Positions 23,130 to 26,025 of a DNA stretch of 26,025 bases are shown here, piece after piece (the first letter of the stretch is position 1; each line of letters opens with the position of its first letter). The DNA lies in the NCBI GenBank assembly GCA_900555615.1, contig USMB01000024.1:1-26025 (forward strand), in the 5' to 3' direction. Made by a program: the position numbers and the translations under genes. A model generated the notes under the pieces. It was not told where the DNA came from. It worked only from the letters and a program-made list of their open reading frames with translations, and searched no databases. The stretch is from an uncultured Clostridium sp. GTDB taxonomy: Bacteria > Bacillota > Clostridia > TANB77 > CAG-508.

Positions 23130-26025
23130 TTGGATATCAAAGAAGTTAAGTTCGGAAGAACAACTCGTAAAGATTTTTCAAAAGTTGGAGACTACATTGA
23201 AATGCCAAACTTAATCAAAGTTCAAAAAGATTCTTATGATTGGTTTGTAGAAGAAGGACTTGGAGAAGTATTAAAAGATATTTCACCAATAGTAGACTAT
23301 TCAGGAAATTTAGTTCTAGAATTTTTCGATTATTACATGGAGGATAAAACAAAATATACACAAGAAGAAGCAAAAGAAAGAGATGCTACATATTCAACAA
23401 GATTACACGTAAAAGTAAGATTAATTAACCGTGAATCAGGAGAAATCAAAGAACAAGAAATTTATTTAGGTGATTTTCCATTAATGACAGACAGTGGAAC
23501 ATTTATTATTAATGGTGCAGAAAGAGTTGTAGTAAGCCAATTAGTACGTTCACCAGGATGCTATTATGATGAAGTATTTGATACAAAAACAGGAAGAAAA
23601 ACATATACCTCAACAGTAATGCCATTAAGAGGAGCTTGGATTGAATATGAAACAGACGGAAACGACATGTTCTGGGTTCGTGTTGATAGAACAAGAAAAA
23701 TACCAGTAACAACATTGCTAAGAGCTATTGGACTAGTATCAGACGACCAAATTAGATCATTATTTGGAGAAGAAAATTTACTAGAAACAACAATTCAAAA
23801 AGATCCAATAAAAACAAGTGAAGATGCGTTAATAGAAATATATAAGAAATTAAGACCAGGAGAATTACCAACAGTAGAAGCCGCAAGAAGTTTATTTAAT
23901 GGATTATTCTTTGATAATAGAAGATATGACTTAGCAAAAGTAGGAAGATTTAAATTTAATCAAAAATTAAGTATTGCTAATAGAATCAAAAACCAAGTTG
24001 CTTTTAGTGATATTATGGATAAAGAAACAGGAGAAGTATTTGTAACAGCAGGAGAAATAATAACACCTGAAGTTGCAGAAGATATCCAAAATGCAGGTAT
24101 AAATATTGTAGACATTAAAATTGGCGAAAAAAAGATAAGAGTAATTGGAAATGGAATTGTAAATATTCACAAAGTGTTACCAAATGTTGATTTAAGTAGT
24201 TTACATTTCAAAGAAGATGTAAATTATGAAGTATTAAAAAACATTATGGAAAATACAAGTGAAGAAGATTTGGTAAGTACAATAAAAGAAAGATATGATG
24301 AATTAGTACCAAAACATATTACAACAGAAGACATCATTGCATCAATTAACTATTTATTAAATATGTATAATGGTTTCGGAAAAAAAGATGATATAGATCA
24401 CTTAGCTAACCGTAGAATAAGATGTGTTGGAGAACTATTACAAAATCAATTTAGAATTGGTTTAACAAGACTTGAAAGAGTAGTTCGTGAAAGAATGACA
24501 ATACAAGACTTAGATGTTGTTACACCACAAACATTGATTAATACAAAACCAATAACATCATCAATAAGAGAATTCTTTGGAAGTTCTCAATTATCACAAT
24601 TTATGGATCAAACAAACCCACTTTCAGAATTAACACATAAAAGAAGAATTTCAGCATTAGGACCTGGAGGACTTTCAAGAGAAAGAGCTGGATTCGAGGT
24701 TCGTGATATTCACTATACACACTATGGTAGACTATGTCCAATTGAATCTCCAGAAGGACCAAACATTGGATTAATTTCTGCATTATCATCATTTGCAAAT
24801 ATTAATGAATACGGATTTATTGAAACACCATATAGAAAAATAGATCCAGAAACACATAGAGTTACAGATATTGTTGAATACATGAGCGCAGATGTGGAAG
24901 ATAATTATACAATAGCTCAAGCATCTGAACCAATGGATGAAAATGGAGAATTTATTAACAAACGTGTACGTGTAAGACGTAAAAATGAAATTATCGAAGT
25001 AGATAAAAATGAAGTTCAATATATAGATGTATCACCAAAGCAATTAGTATCAATAGCTGCAGCTATGATACCATTCTTAGAGAATGATGATGCTAAGAGA
25101 TCATTGATGGGATCAAATATGCAACGTCAAGCAGTTCCATTAATGACAACAGAAGCTCCAATAATTGCAACAGGTATAGAATATAGAGCTGCAATGGATT
25201 CTGGAATATTAGTTTTAGCAGAAGATGATGGAGTTGTAGAAAAAGTTACTGGTGACAGTATTACAATGAAATATAACACTGGAAAAACAGTTGTACATAA
25301 ACTACGTAAGTTCAAGAGAACAAATGGTGGAACATGTATAAATCAAAGACCTATTGTAAAAAAAGGTGAAATTGTAAAAAAAGGTGATGCCTTAGCAGAT
25401 GGACCTGCAACCAAAGATGGAGAAATGGCATTAGGTAAAAATATGCTTGTTGCATTCTCTACATGGGAAGGTTACAACTACGAGGATGCTATACTATTAA
25501 ATGAAAGACTAGTACAAGAAGACGTATTTACATCAATTCATATTGAAGAATATGATTGTGAGTGCCGTGATACCAAATTAGGTGCAGAAGAAATCACAAG
25601 AGATATTCCAAATGTTGGTGATGATGCACTAAAAGACCTAGATGAAAACGGAATTATAAGAATTGGTGCAGAAGTAAGACCAGGAGATATATTAGTTGGT
25701 AAAGTAACTCCAAAAGGAGAAACAGAACTAACAGCAGAAGAAAGATTACTTCGTGCTATATTTGGAGAAAAGGCTAGGGAAGTAAGAGATACATCACTTC
25801 GTGTACCACATGGTGAAGCAGGAACAATTGTTGATATAAAAATCTTTACAAGAGATAATTCAGAAGAATTAGGTCCAGGAGTAAATCAAGTAATAAGATG
25901 TTATATTGCAACAAAGAGAAAAATTTCAGTAGGTGATAAAATGTCTGGACGTCATGGTAACAAAGGTGTAATTTCAAGAATATTACCAAAAGAAGATATG
26001 CCATTCTTACCAGATGGAACACCAA
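23130..26025 (+). CDS. rpoB: RNA polymerase beta subunit, 3' end cut by the window
   Basis: The beta subunit forms much of the RNA polymerase active-site cleft. About 965 residues are visible, roughly four fifths of a normal clostridial RpoB, with no frameshift or stop up to the window end. Translation starts at TTG (23130), six bases after AAGGAGTG; no in-frame ATG is suitably placed. The N-terminus reads DIKEVKFGRTTRKDFSKV. FIINGAERVVVSQLVRSPG is present, and so is the rifampicin-binding region SSQLSQFMDQTNPLSELTHK at residues 485-504. There Asp493, His503 and Ser508 correspond to Asp516, His526 and Ser531 of E. coli, all in the sensitive form. Later motifs are LCPIESPEGPNIGLI, GYNYEDAILLNERL and DKMSGRHGNKGV. 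rplJ and rplL are not upstream, and rpoC lies beyond the window if order is normal. Confidence 0.97.
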   Translation, partial: MDIKEVKFGRTTRKDFSKVGDYIEMPNLIKVQKDSYDWFVEEGLGEVLKDISPIVDYSGNLVLEFFDYYMEDKTKYTQEEAKERDATYSTRLHVKVRLINRESGEIKEQEIYLGDFPLMTDSGTFIINGAERVVVSQLVRSPGCYYDEVFDTKTGRKTYTSTVMPLRGAWIEYETDGNDMFWVRVDRTRKIPVTTLLRAIGLVSDDQIRSLFGEENLLETTIQKDPIKTSEDALIEIYKKLRPGELPTVEAARSLFNGLFFDNRRYDLAKVGRFKFNQKLSIANRIKNQVAFSDIMDKETGEVFVTAGEIITPEVAEDIQNAGINIVDIKIGEKKIRVIGNGIVNIHKVLPNVDLSSLHFKEDVNYEVLKNIMENTSEEDLVSTIKERYDELVPKHITTEDIIASINYLLNMYNGFGKKDDIDHLANRRIRCVGELLQNQFRIGLTRLERVVRERMTIQDLDVVTPQTLINTKPITSSIREFFGSSQLSQFMDQTNPLSELTHKRRISALGPGGLSRERAGFEVRDIHYTHYGRLCPIESPEGPNIGLISALSSFANINEYGFIETPYRKIDPETHRVTDIVEYMSADVEDNYTIAQASEPMDENGEFINKRVRVRRKNEIIEVDKNEVQYIDVSPKQLVSIAAAMIPFLENDDAKRSLMGSNMQRQAVPLMTTEAPIIATGIEYRAAMDSGILVLAEDDGVVEKVTGDSITMKYNTGKTVVHKLRKFKRTNGGTCINQRPIVKKGEIVKKGDALADGPATKDGEMALGKNMLVAFSTWEGYNYEDAILLNERLVQEDVFTSIHIEEYDCECRDTKLGAEEITRDIPNVGDDALKDLDENGIIRIGAEVRPGDILVGKVTPKGETELTAEERLLRAIFGEKAREVRDTSLRVPHGEAGTIVDIKIFTRDNSEELGPGVNQVIRCYIATKRKISVGDKMSGRHGNKGVISRILPKEDMPFLPDGTP

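Noticed and set aside
24580..24670. Possible rifampicin-resistance changes in rpoB
   Set aside because: The cluster region shows the sensitive residues at the positions equal to E. coli Asp516, His526 and Ser531.

Overview
The window is AT-rich DNA from a low-GC Firmicute, most likely an endospore-forming member of the Clostridia. Supporting this are the AGA/TAA-rich codon use, the strong AGGAGG ribosome binding sites, the many U-tract terminators, the paired spore-germination genes (GerAB and Ger(x)C families) and the AddB-type recombination nuclease. I cannot name the species. I see no rRNA, tRNA, CRISPR array, prophage or complete insertion sequence.

Positions 1-6650 (plus strand) hold a lipid and RNA block: plsX, acpP and rnc, each behind its own recognisable promoter. 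They are followed by an Elp3-like radical SAM gene, an overlapping pair of membrane-anchored surface proteins (a PstS-like binding protein and a DUF4163/DUF3298-type protein) and a YitT-family membrane protein. The YitT ribosome binding site lies inside a terminator-like hairpin. Positions 6681-9728 (minus strand) hold an HD-domain hydrolase, then a GerAB-like permease and a Ger(x)C-like protein, with no GerAA subunit nearby.

Positions 9786-17447 (plus strand) start at a near-consensus promoter that is divergent from the HD gene. They hold addB (without addA), pgeF, a perfect 41-bp inverted repeat of REP/MITE type, an S66 LD-carboxypeptidase, a radical SAM/SPASM-like enzyme, and directly behind it a secreted or membrane protein ending in a Cys-Ala-Cys-Ala-Cys-Ala-Cys-Ala tail. 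This enzyme plus Cys-tail pair is the best candidate for an undescribed system: a possible radical SAM modification of a surface protein.

Positions 17466-26025 are mostly housekeeping genes: rpsB and tsf separated by a terminator or attenuator, xth (exonuclease III), an AI-2E/PerM-family membrane protein, and a small gene of unknown function behind a leader with mutually exclusive hairpins. On the minus strand are a ribbon-helix-helix protein and a COG2426 membrane protein. The window ends in rpoB, which is cut by its end, starts with TTG behind a leader of about 230 nt, and is not preceded by the usual rplJ-rplL genes.
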